A DNA stretch of 32,805 nt from Spirochaetaceae bacterium (GCA_007693325.1 REDW01000041.1:1-32805), one strand, 5' to 3'. Shown: positions 6,892-15,914, counted from the stretch's first letter. Numbers and translations are program-made. Notes: generated from the sequence alone by a model not told the origin.

Positions 6892-8076
6892 TCAGGAACG
6901 CATCCAGAGCGCCTCGCCCTCGTCAAACCGCCACTGCGTACCGCGATAGTCCAGGCGGTTCCGCTGCCATCCGGCAGCTATTCTTGACTGCATCTGCTCT
7001 ACGGTCTCCACCCCGCTGACGGTATCGTATACTCGCGCAGTGTTGGCGCCGGCGGCGCACGCAATGCGTACGGTTTCGGCGGCCGAACGTCCCTGCAGCA
7101 TTGCCGCCAGAAAACCGGCGATGCTGGAGTCTCCCGATCCGGTGGTAGACAGAATCCTCTCGGGGATATAGGTCTCGCAGAACAGCTCGATGTCGCCCCA
7201 CGCCTGCGGATCCGCCGGTGCCGCCGCACCGATGCCGGAGACCGTTTTGGCAGATTCAGTAGACAGGTAGAAGCCGAGTTTGCCGCACTTGATGCCGACG
7301 ATACGGGCTCCCATGGAGTGCAGCCGCTGTGCCAGCGCCGGAAGCGCATCGATATCCGCAACATCCATCATGTCGCCCCCGCCGGCACTCTCCACCATCT
7401 GCTGGTAGCGCGGCCGGTCCAGCATATAGAGAATCTCTTCCAGACTCGGCAGAAAAATGTCTACAAAAGGCAGCGCCCGTTGGATAATGGTCTGCCAGTC
7501 GGCTCGCCCGGCCCTGGAATTGGGATCCGGCAGCGCCATGTCGAGCGATGTAGTAACACCGGCATCCTTGACCCGCTGCAGCATCTGCGCAAGCTGTACA
7601 CCCGAGTCCGCGTACATCTGCTCCATTATCGGCGGATAACCAAAGTGAAACAGCCGCGCCTGCGCCACCTGGTCGTAGCGCACGTCCTCGGCAACAAAGG
7701 TGTCATTGGCGCCGGGGTCGTGCAGGAATATGCGGTCCGTCCCCGGCGGCACAATTACCACCGTATACGACGTCTGGACGCCATCAACCTGGATCAGCCC
7801 ATCCGAGACGCCGCGCGCCGCCGCCAGCTCGCGTACTATCGCACCAAACGCGTCGTTGCCGACCTTACCCATGAGCGTGGTACTGCTGCCCATCAGCGAG
7901 AGCGCGATGCCGGTATTGGGGACAGCGCCGCCGGTTGACAGGTCAACGCCGTTCATCGACACCAGCTTGCCCGGGGTCAGAATCTCCGACAACGGTGCAG
8001 CTTCGCTGGATTCAAAGTGAGGGGTAACATCAAGGCAGATGTGTCCTGCTACTACTGCGTCCCATTGTCTTGTCAT
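6892..8076 (-). CDS. PfkB-family carbohydrate kinase
   Basis: The 394-aa protein is a ribokinase-like sugar kinase. It opens with DAVVAGHICLDVTPHF, the first strand of the fold, has the substrate-binding GGAVPNTGIALSLMG and GKVGNDAFG, and near the end TTGSGDSSIAGFLAAML, the ATP-site signature containing the catalytic Asp (usually GAGD; here GSGD). It is longer than the usual 300-330 residues because of an insert around residues 225-250 and a C-terminal tail. Family members phosphorylate sugars, nucleosides or sugar phosphates in the cytoplasm. Lying between the dehydrogenase and isomerase genes, it probably phosphorylates the operon's ketose. The ATG follows GGGAGGATC. Confidence 0.92.
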   Translation of the reverse strand: MTRQWDAVVAGHICLDVTPHFESSEAAPLSEILTPGKLVSMNGVDLSTGGAVPNTGIALSLMGSSTTLMGKVGNDAFGAIVRELAAARGVSDGLIQVDGVQTSYTVVIVPPGTDRIFLHDPGANDTFVAEDVRYDQVAQARLFHFGYPPIMEQMYADSGVQLAQMLQRVKDAGVTTSLDMALPDPNSRAGRADWQTIIQRALPFVDIFLPSLEEILYMLDRPRYQQMVESAGGGDMMDVADIDALPALAQRLHSMGARIVGIKCGKLGFYLSTESAKTVSGIGAAAPADPQAWGDIELFCETYIPERILSTTGSGDSSIAGFLAAMLQGRSAAETVRIACAAGANTARVYDTVSGVETVEQMQSRIAAGWQRNRLDYRGTQWRFDEGEALWMRS

Positions 8077-8103
8077 CGTGATCCTCCCGCGGTTCAGTTC
8101 GGT

Positions 8104-9378
8104 TCAAATAGACGGCGCGTGCTCCAGCAGGTACTTCTCGGCTTCTGTAGACCACAAACCGTTGTGACGCTCGGTGATCTCTGCCAGCGCGGCAAACAAC
8201 GGATCCTGCTTGCCCCGGGCGGCAAAGTCCTCAATCGCGGTAAGCTCGATATTCTTATTGGTGTACATCAGTTTTTTGCCGCCGGGAATCTGGGGCAGAT
8301 TCCTGGTGGTCTCAGCCACGGCGTTGAGCCCGCCGACGTGCGTAATCATCGCCGACGGATTGATTGTACCACTTGCCATCAGCTCGAGCGACTCCACCAT
8401 GTCATCGGTATTGCCGCCACTGGTACCCACAATGTGATGTGACGCGTAATGAATGTCGTAGAGGTTCATCCTGCCGGTCATTGACGGATCCGAAGGCCCG
8501 GCAAAGAAATTGAGGCAGCCGTCGTCGCCCAGAATCTGGTCACCCTGTTCAAACAGCGCCGCAACCGGTGCAAACACCATTACGTCGTCGTAGCCTGTGC
8601 CGCCCGAGAGTTGCTTCAGCTCTGCTACCGGGTCGGCAACATCCTTTGTATTGACGTAATGCAGCTCAACACCGTTCTTACGCGCTTCTTCAACGGTCAG
8701 AATCGAGGCGGCGCGCTTGAGGCGCGCATCATCGATATCGGTGACAACCAGCAGACCGGGCCGGCGGTCCGGGTTATGGATTGCGTAATCGATGGCGCCC
8801 AACCCCATAGGACCAACCCCGGCCAGAATGGCCATCTTGCCGTCTTTGAGGATGCCCATCTGGTGCTCGTAGCGATACTTCTCGGTGTGGTAGTGTGCGT
8901 GAAACGTCCCCACGATGCAGGACATCGGCTCCGCCAGTGAACCCATATAGTAGGCTTCCCCGTCGTACGGCAGCAGGCAGTCGCGCTCCATGAATTCGTT
9001 TGCAACCACCACGTGAGTTGCATCACCGCCAAGGTAGGGATACGAGTATCCCGGAGCACCCATGCCATCCATGTTAGCCGGGTAGTTAACCGCCGGTTGA
9101 ATAGAGAATCTCTGCCCCGCGCGGAACTTGTCCTTCCACTTGGCTCCTACTTCGAGGATTTCTCCACAGAACTCGTGTCCGATGATAACCGGATGCTGCG
9201 CCAGGTTCTCAGGAACACGCTTGTGGCGCGATCCCTGTATGGTTGCCTTATAAGAAGACATGCAGATGCTGTCGGAAACTACGTGAGCAAGGATCTCGTG
9301 ATCTTTGATTGCCGGGAGTTCAAACTCTTCGAGACGGAGATCGTTCTCTCCGTATAGCCGCACTGCTTTGGTTTTCAT
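8104..9378 (-). CDS. Zinc-type alcohol dehydrogenase, L-sorbose-1-phosphate reductase-like
   Basis: The 424-aa protein belongs to the medium-chain dehydrogenase family. The N-terminal domain carries catalytic zinc ligands Cys39 and His68-Glu69 (IIGHEFCGEI); the four-Cys structural zinc loop is absent. The Rossmann nucleotide site is GVGPMG (about 187-192). The overall pattern (LRLYGENDLRLEEFELP, the SLAEPMSC stretch, GGNTDDM) resembles SorE, which reduces L-sorbose 1-phosphate to D-glucitol 6-phosphate with NAD(P)H. That substrate is inferred from resemblance; a polyol or another ketose phosphate is possible. It starts 24 bases after the binding-protein gene with CAGGAGAG ahead of the ATG, and precedes the kinase by 27 bases. 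Confidence 0.88.
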   Translation of the reverse strand: MKTKAVRLYGENDLRLEEFELPAIKDHEILAHVVSDSICMSSYKATIQGSRHKRVPENLAQHPVIIGHEFCGEILEVGAKWKDKFRAGQRFSIQPAVNYPANMDGMGAPGYSYPYLGGDATHVVVANEFMERDCLLPYDGEAYYMGSLAEPMSCIVGTFHAHYHTEKYRYEHQMGILKDGKMAILAGVGPMGLGAIDYAIHNPDRRPGLLVVTDIDDARLKRAASILTVEEARKNGVELHYVNTKDVADPVAELKQLSGGTGYDDVMVFAPVAALFEQGDQILGDDGCLNFFAGPSDPSMTGRMNLYDIHYASHHIVGTSGGNTDDMVESLELMASGTINPSAMITHVGGLNAVAETTRNLPQIPGGKKLMYTNKNIELTAIEDFAARGKQDPLFAALAEITERHNGLWSTEAEKYLLEHAPSI

Positions 9379-9402
9379 ATTCTCTCCTGATGTTGTTCTG
9401 CC

Positions 9403-10368
9403 CTACCACGGGGCTTTTGTGCCTTGTATCAAAGGGAGCGTGCCCGGATCGACCACCTCGGGCTCGAGCATCTCCGCACGCGCGGGAGCCTCGTCTCCGC
9501 GCAGCACTTCTATCAACCCGCGCACCGCCCGGTCAGCCAGTGTCGCCATATCAATACCAACCAGCGCATCAACCGCACCGTCGGACACCGCCTGCAGCAT
9601 CGGGTAAAAGCTGTCCGCTGCAACTACCACTCCACCGCGGTCACGAAACCGGCGCACGCCACCGCTGTACAGCGGATCACCCAGCAACGGATACCCCTGC
9701 AGGATCAGCCATCCGTCCAGTCCGGGGTACAACTCACTGTGCGACGTTACCGCGTCGGCAGCTTGCTGCGGGTCAGTCGGCACCTCGACTCGGCTCACTA
9801 TCCGAACGTTAGTCTGCGCCAGCGCCTGCTGTGCGCCGGTCAGGCGCTCCTCCAAAGTAAAGCTGCTTTCGGTCCCTGTCAATATGGCCACGTCTACCGG
9901 CGCACGCATCCCGCGCGTACGCTGCAACAGCTGTTCGGCGGCCACTTCGCCAACACGCCGTTGGCTGGTACCAACGTAGAACAGGCGTCTGCTCTGCGGT
10001 ACATCGAGCTCAAACGTTGCAACCGCTATGCCGGCGTCTACGGCGCGGTCAATCACCGCGTGCAGAGCAGTGGCGTCCAGCGGGCTTATCAGGATGGCAG
10101 CAACACCGGTTTCTATCATTTGCTCCACAATACTGATTTGCTCGGCGGCCTCGGCGCGCAACGGAGCGGTCCACAGCAGCGGCATCTCCAGCTCATGCGC
10201 CGCAGCCTCGGCCGCGCGGCGTGCGTCTGCATACAGTGGATCATCGAGAATCCGCGCCACTACCGCGATGGTCTGCGACGGCTGAGCCGGCGCCTCGGTT
10301 CTGCCTCCACCGTACAGTGGGGCCAACGCAGAGACCACTACCAGCACGAACACTACTCCGGTTTTCAT
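9403..10368 (-). CDS. Periplasmic sugar-binding protein, LacI/ribose-binding type
   Basis: The 321-aa protein is a secreted type I binding protein (Peripla_BP_4 kind). Residues 1-20 are a signal peptide (MKTGVVFVLVVVSALAPLYG) with no lipobox Cys, followed by QTIAVVARILDDPLYADARR, the first Rossmann strand. AILISPLDATALHAVIDRA and GVVVAADSF are typical of the D-ribose/D-allose group. The frame is open far upstream, but the ATG at 10368 follows GGAGGAG and begins the signal peptide. It heads the sugar operon, yet no ABC permease or ATPase gene is present, so it may partner a distant transporter or a sensor. A weak candidate promoter (TTGAAG, 17 bases, GAACAT; 10435-10463) overlaps the divergent peptidase promoter. 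Confidence 0.88.
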   Translation of the reverse strand: MKTGVVFVLVVVSALAPLYGGGRTEAPAQPSQTIAVVARILDDPLYADARRAAEAAAHELEMPLLWTAPLRAEAAEQISIVEQMIETGVAAILISPLDATALHAVIDRAVDAGIAVATFELDVPQSRRLFYVGTSQRRVGEVAAEQLLQRTRGMRAPVDVAILTGTESSFTLEERLTGAQQALAQTNVRIVSRVEVPTDPQQAADAVTSHSELYPGLDGWLILQGYPLLGDPLYSGGVRRFRDRGGVVVAADSFYPMLQAVSDGAVDALVGIDMATLADRAVRGLIEVLRGDEAPARAEMLEPEVVDPGTLPLIQGTKAPW

Positions 10369-10444
10369 GTGCTCCTCCATTCCGGCCGGTCGCCGCAGCG
10401 TCGCGCGCGCAGCGCAGCAGGGACCCGTTGCTTCATGTTCGGAC

Positions 10445-10473
10445 TTTTCGCACGAAGCTTCAAGTCCTATAAT
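10445..10473 (+). promoter_or_regulatory. Promoter of the aminopeptidase P gene, predicted leaderless
   Basis: A perfect TATAAT at 10468-10473 is preceded at 17 bases by a poor -35 (TTTTCG). Six bases separate it from the ATG at 10480, so the first transcribed base would be the A of the start codon. An 8-bp palindrome, GAAGCTTC (10454-10461), lies between the boxes and could be an operator half-site. Confidence 0.55.
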
Positions 10474-10479
10474 GGCTCG

Positions 10480-12264
10480 ATGAACACGCCCGTCCCTCAA
10501 CGTCTGGCCGCGCTGCGCACGGTCATGCAGCAGCACAGTCTTGACGCCTACATTGTGCCGGGAACCGACCCGCACCACAGCGAATACCTGGCGGACCACT
10601 GGAAGGTGCGAGCCTGGATATCCGGATTCAACGGATCCGCCGGCACAGTGGTGGTCACCGCGGATCAAGCCGGCTTGTGGACCGATTCGCGCTACTATCT
10701 CGAGGCGGTCGCAGCACTGCAGGGCAGCGGCATCGAGCTTCACAAACTCGGCATGCCCGAGGTAGTCGACTATCCGCAGTGGCTGGCCAACCAGATGAGC
10801 GCCGGTTCGCGCGTGGGTGTCGATGCGCGGCTGCTGGCGCTGAGCGCATTTCGCCGGATAGCCCGGTTGCTGCAGCACAGCGGCGCCGAGATTAGCGCCG
10901 GCGATGACCTGGTTGGAGAAATCTGGCCTGACCGGCCGCCACTGCCGAACGGCCGGGCGTTTCTGCTGCAGGACCGCTACAGCGGCAAGCCGCGCCGCGA
11001 GAAACTGTCGCAACTGCGGCGCACGCTCGAGATTCAGGGCATCACGCACTATCTTCTGTCAACCCTTGACGACATCGCGTGGCTGTTGAATCTGCGTGGC
11101 AGCGATGTACCGTACAACCCGCTGCTGATGGCCTACGCGCTGCTGACCCCCGATCAGCTGCTGCTGTGCGCTGATCAGGACAAGCTGGCGCAGCAGGACC
11201 AGGACGCCCTGGCAGCCGACGGCGTTGTGTTTGAACCCTACGCGGCAATAGGCTCACTGCTGCGCCGGATTCCGCCCGGAAGTACTATTGCAATCGATCC
11301 CGAGCGCACCAATATGCAGCTGTTCAACGCTATTGAGCTGTCGTGCCAGCGCGTAGAACAGCCGCAGGTCACCAGCTCGTGGAAGGCCATCAAGAACAGC
11401 ACCGAGCAGCAGCATATTCGCGCGTGTATGCTACGCGACGGCGTTGCTCTGGAGCGTTTCTTCTATTGGCTGGAGAATTCGGTCGGCTCAACGGAGCTCA
11501 GCGAGTTAAGCATCGCACACCGTCTGCGCGAGTTTAGAATGCGGGGAGAACAGTTTGTCGGTGAGAGCTTTCAGACAATAGCCGGTTTTGCAGACCACGG
11601 AGCCATTGTGCACTACGCGGCAGACCGGCAGAGCAACCGCTGCGTAGAGCCGCACAATCTGCTGCTGGTGGATTCCGGCGCCCACTACCTGGACGGCACT
11701 ACCGACGTTACCCGGGTAGTAGCCATCGGCACCCCCACAGAGCAGCAGCGTGCTGACTTCACGCTTGTACTCAAGGCTCACATCGCGCTGGCAACCGCAC
11801 GCTTCCCGGAACGCAGCAGCGGTGCCCAGCTCGATCCGATTGCGCGCTCGGTACTGTGGCGCAATATGTGCAACTACGGGCACGGCACCGGCCACGGGGT
11901 TGGATTCTTCCTCAGCGTCCACGAGGGCCCGCAACGGATAGCCACCGAGCGATCCGAGGCAGCGATGCTGCCGGGCATGTTGACATCAAATGAGCCAGGG
12001 CTCTATCGGCCGGGCGAATACGGCATCCGCATCGAGAACCTGGTGCTGACCCAGCCCGCCGGCCAGAACGAGTTCGCCGCGTTTCTCTGTTTTGAGACCG
12101 TAACGCTGTGCCATATCGAGCGGCGACTGATCCAGCCTGACCTGCTGAGTCCCCAAGAACGCGACTGGCTGAACAGCTATCACCAGCGGGTCTACCGCGA
12201 ACTATCACCCCGGCTGGAAGCGCCGATTGCAAGCTGGCTGGCAGAACAGACAGCACCAATTTAG
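10480..12264 (+). CDS. Aminopeptidase P family Xaa-Pro aminopeptidase (M24B)
   Basis: The 594-aa protein has the three-domain layout of the long, XPNPEP1-like aminopeptidases P, which remove an N-terminal residue preceding proline in the cytoplasm. Two creatinase-type N domains (about 1-310) precede the pita-bread domain, where metal ligands are visible in DSGAHYLDGTTDVTR (two Asp), GHGTGHGVGFFLSVHEG (His), SNEPGLY and GIRIENLVL (two Glu). A C-terminal M24 extension follows. The frame is open upstream to 9424, but that part is antisense to the binding-protein gene. The ATG at 10480 begins the conserved sequence and follows a TATAAT by six bases, with no Shine-Dalgarno. Confidence 0.93.
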   Translation: MNTPVPQRLAALRTVMQQHSLDAYIVPGTDPHHSEYLADHWKVRAWISGFNGSAGTVVVTADQAGLWTDSRYYLEAVAALQGSGIELHKLGMPEVVDYPQWLANQMSAGSRVGVDARLLALSAFRRIARLLQHSGAEISAGDDLVGEIWPDRPPLPNGRAFLLQDRYSGKPRREKLSQLRRTLEIQGITHYLLSTLDDIAWLLNLRGSDVPYNPLLMAYALLTPDQLLLCADQDKLAQQDQDALAADGVVFEPYAAIGSLLRRIPPGSTIAIDPERTNMQLFNAIELSCQRVEQPQVTSSWKAIKNSTEQQHIRACMLRDGVALERFFYWLENSVGSTELSELSIAHRLREFRMRGEQFVGESFQTIAGFADHGAIVHYAADRQSNRCVEPHNLLLVDSGAHYLDGTTDVTRVVAIGTPTEQQRADFTLVLKAHIALATARFPERSSGAQLDPIARSVLWRNMCNYGHGTGHGVGFFLSVHEGPQRIATERSEAAMLPGMLTSNEPGLYRPGEYGIRIENLVLTQPAGQNEFAAFLCFETVTLCHIERRLIQPDLLSPQERDWLNSYHQRVYRELSPRLEAPIASWLAEQTAPI

Positions 12265-12306
12265 TCCTGAAGCGTTGGCGGAGCGCCGGATTCCGGCTAC
12301 CGCATC

Positions 12307-13758
12307 TCAGCTATCGAGGTCGCCGTTGATCAAAAAGTGCTTCAGCATCGCCTGCTTGGAGTCCTTGACGCGGTCCGATATCGAGACTTTGTAGATGTGC
12401 GGGTTGATGATTCGGGTGAAGGTGGGGTCCAGCGCGTCCAGGTTGTGCTTGCTGTTGCGCTGGATTTCCTCAAGCGGCAGCGGGTCGCGCACCGCTTTTC
12501 CCTCCTTCATCTGCAGCTGAATCAGCGGTTCAACCCGGGTAGTAGTGCTCAGGCGGCGCTTGCGGTAATCCATATAGGGATGATGGAAGTTGTAGGTCTT
12601 GCCGAGTTCGATGACTTCATCCTCAAAAGTCACCAGGTCGGCCAGCGGAGACATGCGGTTATCGTAGAAGCGATGTACCTGCTTCACGCCCGGATTGGTA
12701 GATTTCTCGGGGTTATCCGAGACTTTCATCCGTGGCTCAAATCGACCGTCTATCTGCTGTGCGGCCAGTTTGTAGACTCCCGAAAATGAGGACTCGCTGC
12801 CACCGGTTACCATATGGGTCCCAACGCCCCACAGGTCTATCGGGCTGTGAGCTGAAACCAGCTGGTGAATGATCTCCTCATTTAATTCGTTGGATGCCGC
12901 AATCCTGGCTTGCGTAAGTCCGGCCGCATCGAGCTCCGCGCGCACTTTCCCGCTGAGATACTGAATGTCGCCCGAATCGAGCCTGACGGCAAACGGATGG
13001 CCGTCGGCGCAGAGCTTCCTGCCAACCGCTATCGCGTTGCTGATACCGCTGCCGAGCGTATCGTAAGTATCGATGAGCAGCGTGGTTCCATCCGGGTAGA
13101 GCTCGGCGAAGCGTTCAAACGCTTCACGTTCGGTTTGAAACGCCATCACCCACGAGTGCGCCATGGTCCCACTGACCGGTATACCGTATCGTTTACCCGC
13201 CAGAGTATTGGAAGTGGCCGCGGCGCCGCCGATAAACGCCGCACGGCTGGCCGACATTGCTCCGTCGATTCCCTGGGCACGGCGAAGCCCGAACTCGAGC
13301 ACCTTGCCCTTATTGGAGGCCAGGTAGATTCGCGCAGCCTTTGTGGCAATCAGCGTCTGAAAATTGAGGATATTCAGCAGCAGACTCTCGATCAGCTGGG
13401 CTTCTATCAAGCTGCTGTGCACCCGCACTAACGGCTCCTGCGGGAACACCACCGTTCCCTCCGGCACCGCGTAAAGATCTCCCGTAAAACGGAAATCCGC
13501 CAGAAAGGTCAGAAAGCGGTCAGTGAAGGTTCCCAGGCCGCGCAGGTATTCTATGTCCTGCGATGAGAACCGCAGCCCTTCCAGAGTGTCGATCAGTTCC
13601 TGCAGACCCGCGAACACCGAGAACCCGCCCTGAAACGGTTGGCGACGAAAGAACATGTCGAACACCACCTGCGGATTGAGCTCATAGTGGTGGTAGCCCT
13701 GGACCATCGTCAATTCGTACAGGTCGGTCAGGAGCGCCGAGGTATGTCGCGCACTCAT
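12307..13758 (-). CDS. pncB: Nicotinate phosphoribosyltransferase
   Basis: The 483-aa protein is a type II-fold phosphoribosyltransferase that joins nicotinate to PRPP, usually with ATP hydrolysis, to make nicotinate mononucleotide. Diagnostic stretches are LLTDLYELTMVQGYH at the start, EFGLRRAQGIDGAMSASRAAFIGG split across the active site, the GTMAHSWVMAF loop with the phosphorylated His, LIDTYDTLGSGISNAI and AVRLDSGD. Its ATG overlaps the stop of pncA in an ATGA, so the two are translationally coupled and act in succession in the NAD salvage (Preiss-Handler) route. Confidence 0.96.
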   Translation of the reverse strand: MSARHTSALLTDLYELTMVQGYHHYELNPQVVFDMFFRRQPFQGGFSVFAGLQELIDTLEGLRFSSQDIEYLRGLGTFTDRFLTFLADFRFTGDLYAVPEGTVVFPQEPLVRVHSSLIEAQLIESLLLNILNFQTLIATKAARIYLASNKGKVLEFGLRRAQGIDGAMSASRAAFIGGAAATSNTLAGKRYGIPVSGTMAHSWVMAFQTEREAFERFAELYPDGTTLLIDTYDTLGSGISNAIAVGRKLCADGHPFAVRLDSGDIQYLSGKVRAELDAAGLTQARIAASNELNEEIIHQLVSAHSPIDLWGVGTHMVTGGSESSFSGVYKLAAQQIDGRFEPRMKVSDNPEKSTNPGVKQVHRFYDNRMSPLADLVTFEDEVIELGKTYNFHHPYMDYRKRRLSTTTRVEPLIQLQMKEGKAVRDPLPLEEIQRNSKHNLDALDPTFTRIINPHIYKVSISDRVKDSKQAMLKHFLINGDLDS

Positions 13759-14396
13759 TGCAGAAGCTCAGACGATTGAATGACGTTGCAGCCGGATCCG
13801 CGCAGGTCCGACAGCGCGCTGTCGATCGAGCCCGCGGGCACGTCAACCCCGCGGCAGGCGTCTTCAATCAGGTAGACACTGAATCCGAGCTTCAGTGCAT
13901 CGGCAGCCGTAAAGTACACACAGACATCGGTTGCCAGCCCGCAGACAAACAGCGTGTCGAAACCGTGCCCGCGCAGCAGATGATCAAGGCCGGTGGAGGT
14001 CTTCTTGTCGTTTTCGAAAAAGGCGGAGTAGCTGTCGAGCTGCGGTCGAACACCCTTGTGAAGTACCACGTTGATCGGACGCAGATCCAGTTCCGGATGA
14101 AACTCGGCGCCCGGACTTGCCTGTACGCAATGCACGGGCCACAGGATCTGCGATGTCCCGCCGCTGAGCTCAACGGTGTCAAACGGTTGCTTTCCCGGAT
14201 GCATAGGTGCAAAGGAGACGTGTCCCTCGGGATGCCAATCCTTGGTGGCAACCACAAACGCGAAGCGCGGCGCCAACCAATTGATTACCGGCACCACATG
14301 GTCACCGTCCTGCACCGCCAGTGCGCCGCCGGGACAGAAATCCTGCTGCACGTCGACAATGATCATAGCCGAGCGCGTGGGCTCTGCAGTATTCAT
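13755..14396 (-). CDS. pncA: Nicotinamidase
   Basis: The 213-aa isochorismatase-fold hydrolase converts nicotinamide to nicotinate. Visible are AMIIVDVQQDFCPGG with the catalytic Asp (residue 15), the metal-binding TKDWHPEGHVSF, VLHKG with the catalytic Lys, and GLATDVCV with the nucleophilic Cys. The frame is open upstream to 14480, but the ATG at 14396 is preferred: it begins the conserved sequence and sits just behind a near-perfect promoter with a predicted leader of only about four bases, and no Shine-Dalgarno. It overlaps pncB by four bases; together they recycle nicotinamide into NAD. Confidence 0.94.
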   Translation of the reverse strand: MNTAEPTRSAMIIVDVQQDFCPGGALAVQDGDHVVPVINWLAPRFAFVVATKDWHPEGHVSFAPMHPGKQPFDTVELSGGTSQILWPVHCVQASPGAEFHPELDLRPINVVLHKGVRPQLDSYSAFFENDKKTSTGLDHLLRGHGFDTLFVCGLATDVCVYFTAADALKLGFSVYLIEDACRGVDVPAGSIDSALSDLRGSGCNVIQSSELLQ

Positions 14397-14406
14397 AGTA
14401 CGTTTG

Positions 14407-14435
14407 AGTATACCGGAGTCGACACCAGAAGTCAA
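14407..14435 (-). promoter_or_regulatory. Sigma-70 promoter of pncA-pncB
   Basis: On the minus strand TTGACT, 17 bases and TATACT form a near-consensus promoter (-35 at 14430-14435, -10 at 14407-14412). The predicted start near 14400 is about four bases before the pncA ATG. The first bases of the -35 are the last T residues of the preceding gene's terminator. Confidence 0.75.
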
Positions 14436-14470
14436 AAAGACCCCCGGCCCGCAAACGCGGCACCGGGGGC
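14434..14470 (-). terminator. Intrinsic terminator of the alanine symporter gene
   Basis: A 7-bp outer stem (14441-14447 with 14463-14469) encloses an inner stem (14449-14452 with 14457-14460, loop of four). On the minus strand it is followed within three bases by five T residues (14438-14434). It ends the symporter transcript right before the pncA promoter. Confidence 0.8.
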
Positions 14471-14504
14471 CATAGCTCACACTACTGTGCGCAGATCCAG
14501 AGCG

Positions 14505-15884
14505 CTATTTCTGCTTGGCTTCCGGTGACTGCATGTAGGAGTTCTTCTCCTTCACCAGCACACCAGCCAGGACCAGCAGCGCAATCAGGTTAGGCGCGGC
14601 CATCAGACCGTTGAGCGTGTCGGCGATGTCCCAGATCAACTCCAGACCACCAATGGCACCGATCAACAGAAAGACCAGGAAAATCACGCGATACGGTGTC
14701 ACTATCTTGGCACCGAAGATGTACTGCCAGCTCTTCTCGCCGTAGAACGACCAGGTAAGCATGGTGGTGTACGAGAACAGCACCAGACCGATCAGTACGA
14801 TCACACCTCCGGGTCCGGGCAGACCGCGCGTAAACGCCGTCGACGCCAGAACGCCACCGGTCAGTCCGCCACCGTCCGGGCCTTCGAGCCACAGCGCTCC
14901 GGTAACCAGGACAACCAGCGCGGTCATGGTACAGACCACAATGGTGTCAATGAAGACTTCCCAGATGCCCCACATACCCTGACGAGTAGGCGAGTTCTTG
15001 GCCTGGGCGTGAACGATTGAAGCGGCCCCGAGACCTGCCTCGTTGGAGAAGATACCGCGCGCGATACCGAAGCGGACGGTTGCCGCTACTGCGGCGCCGG
15101 CAAAACCACCGGTAGCTGCGGTCGGGTTGAAGGCGTGGTAGAAGATCGACCCGAATGCACCGGGGACTTCACCGAGATTCATGAAGATGATAATCAGCGA
15201 ACCGATGATGTAGACAACCGCCATGAACGGGACGATCTTCTCAGCGGTCTGACCGATGCGCTTGATACCACCCAGAATAACGATACCAACCAGAATTATC
15301 GCCACAACTCCGGTTATCCAGTGGGGAACGCCGAACTGGGCCAGCGACGCGGCCATAGTGTTGGCCTGCACCATGTTGCCGATACCGAGAGCCGCGACTC
15401 CTGCCAGCAGAGCGTAGAGCACCGCCAGCCATTTCCAGCCCGATCCGAGCCCGTTCTCGATATAGTACATGACACCACCGCTGATCTCACCGGTTTCCGG
15501 ATCGACCTTGCGGTACTTGACGCCCAGCGACGCCTCCCCAAACTTTGTGGCCATACCAACCAGTGCGGAAATCCACATCCAGAACACCGCGCCCGGGCCA
15601 CCAAGTGCGAGTGCGGTACTCACTCCGGCAATGTTACCGACGCCAATCGTCGCCGCCATTGCGGAGCTCACGGCCTGGAACGAGCTGATCGCTCCACCTT
15701 CCTCTTCCTTGGTCTTCTTGAAGAACCGACCAAAGCTCTGACGCCACGACAGTCCGAGCTTGACAAACTGAAAGAAGCCAAGCCGTACCGTGAGGTACAC
15801 ACCGGTACCAATCAGCAGCACCATGAACGGCGGCCCCCAGACGATACTGTTGAGCCAGTTGTTAAACGCCATCAATGAATCCAT
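14505..15884 (-). CDS. Sodium:alanine symporter family protein (AGCS)
   Basis: The 459-aa membrane protein has the length and about eleven hydrophobic segments of the alanine/glycine:cation symporter family, which imports small neutral amino acids with Na+. Family signatures are SAMAATIGVGNIAGVSTAL, a long GPGAVFWMWISALVGMATKF stretch, ARGIFSNEAGLGAASIVHA and QGMWGIWEVFIDTIVVCT. The start at 15884 is chosen over the longer 15941 reading because the ATG follows AAGGAGGAG and begins the first membrane helix region. It is a single-gene unit with its own promoter, a structured leader and a good terminator. The exact amino acid transported cannot be told from sequence. Confidence 0.95.
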   Translation of the reverse strand: MDSLMAFNNWLNSIVWGPPFMVLLIGTGVYLTVRLGFFQFVKLGLSWRQSFGRFFKKTKEEEGGAISSFQAVSSAMAATIGVGNIAGVSTALALGGPGAVFWMWISALVGMATKFGEASLGVKYRKVDPETGEISGGVMYYIENGLGSGWKWLAVLYALLAGVAALGIGNMVQANTMAASLAQFGVPHWITGVVAIILVGIVILGGIKRIGQTAEKIVPFMAVVYIIGSLIIIFMNLGEVPGAFGSIFYHAFNPTAATGGFAGAAVAATVRFGIARGIFSNEAGLGAASIVHAQAKNSPTRQGMWGIWEVFIDTIVVCTMTALVVLVTGALWLEGPDGGGLTGGVLASTAFTRGLPGPGGVIVLIGLVLFSYTTMLTWSFYGEKSWQYIFGAKIVTPYRVIFLVFLLIGAIGGLELIWDIADTLNGLMAAPNLIALLVLAGVLVKEKNSYMQSPEAKQK

Positions 15885-15914
15885 TTGCGCTCCTCCTTCC
15901 GTAAGAGAACGTTT

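Noticed and set aside
9424-10479. Long N-terminal extension of the aminopeptidase P frame
   Set aside because: This part is antisense to the sugar-binding protein, has no peptidase similarity, and the promoter at 10468 supports the start at 10480.
10369-11049. 227-residue N-terminal extension of the binding protein
   Set aside because: It is antisense to the peptidase gene; the ATG at 10368 has a strong ribosome site and starts a signal peptide.
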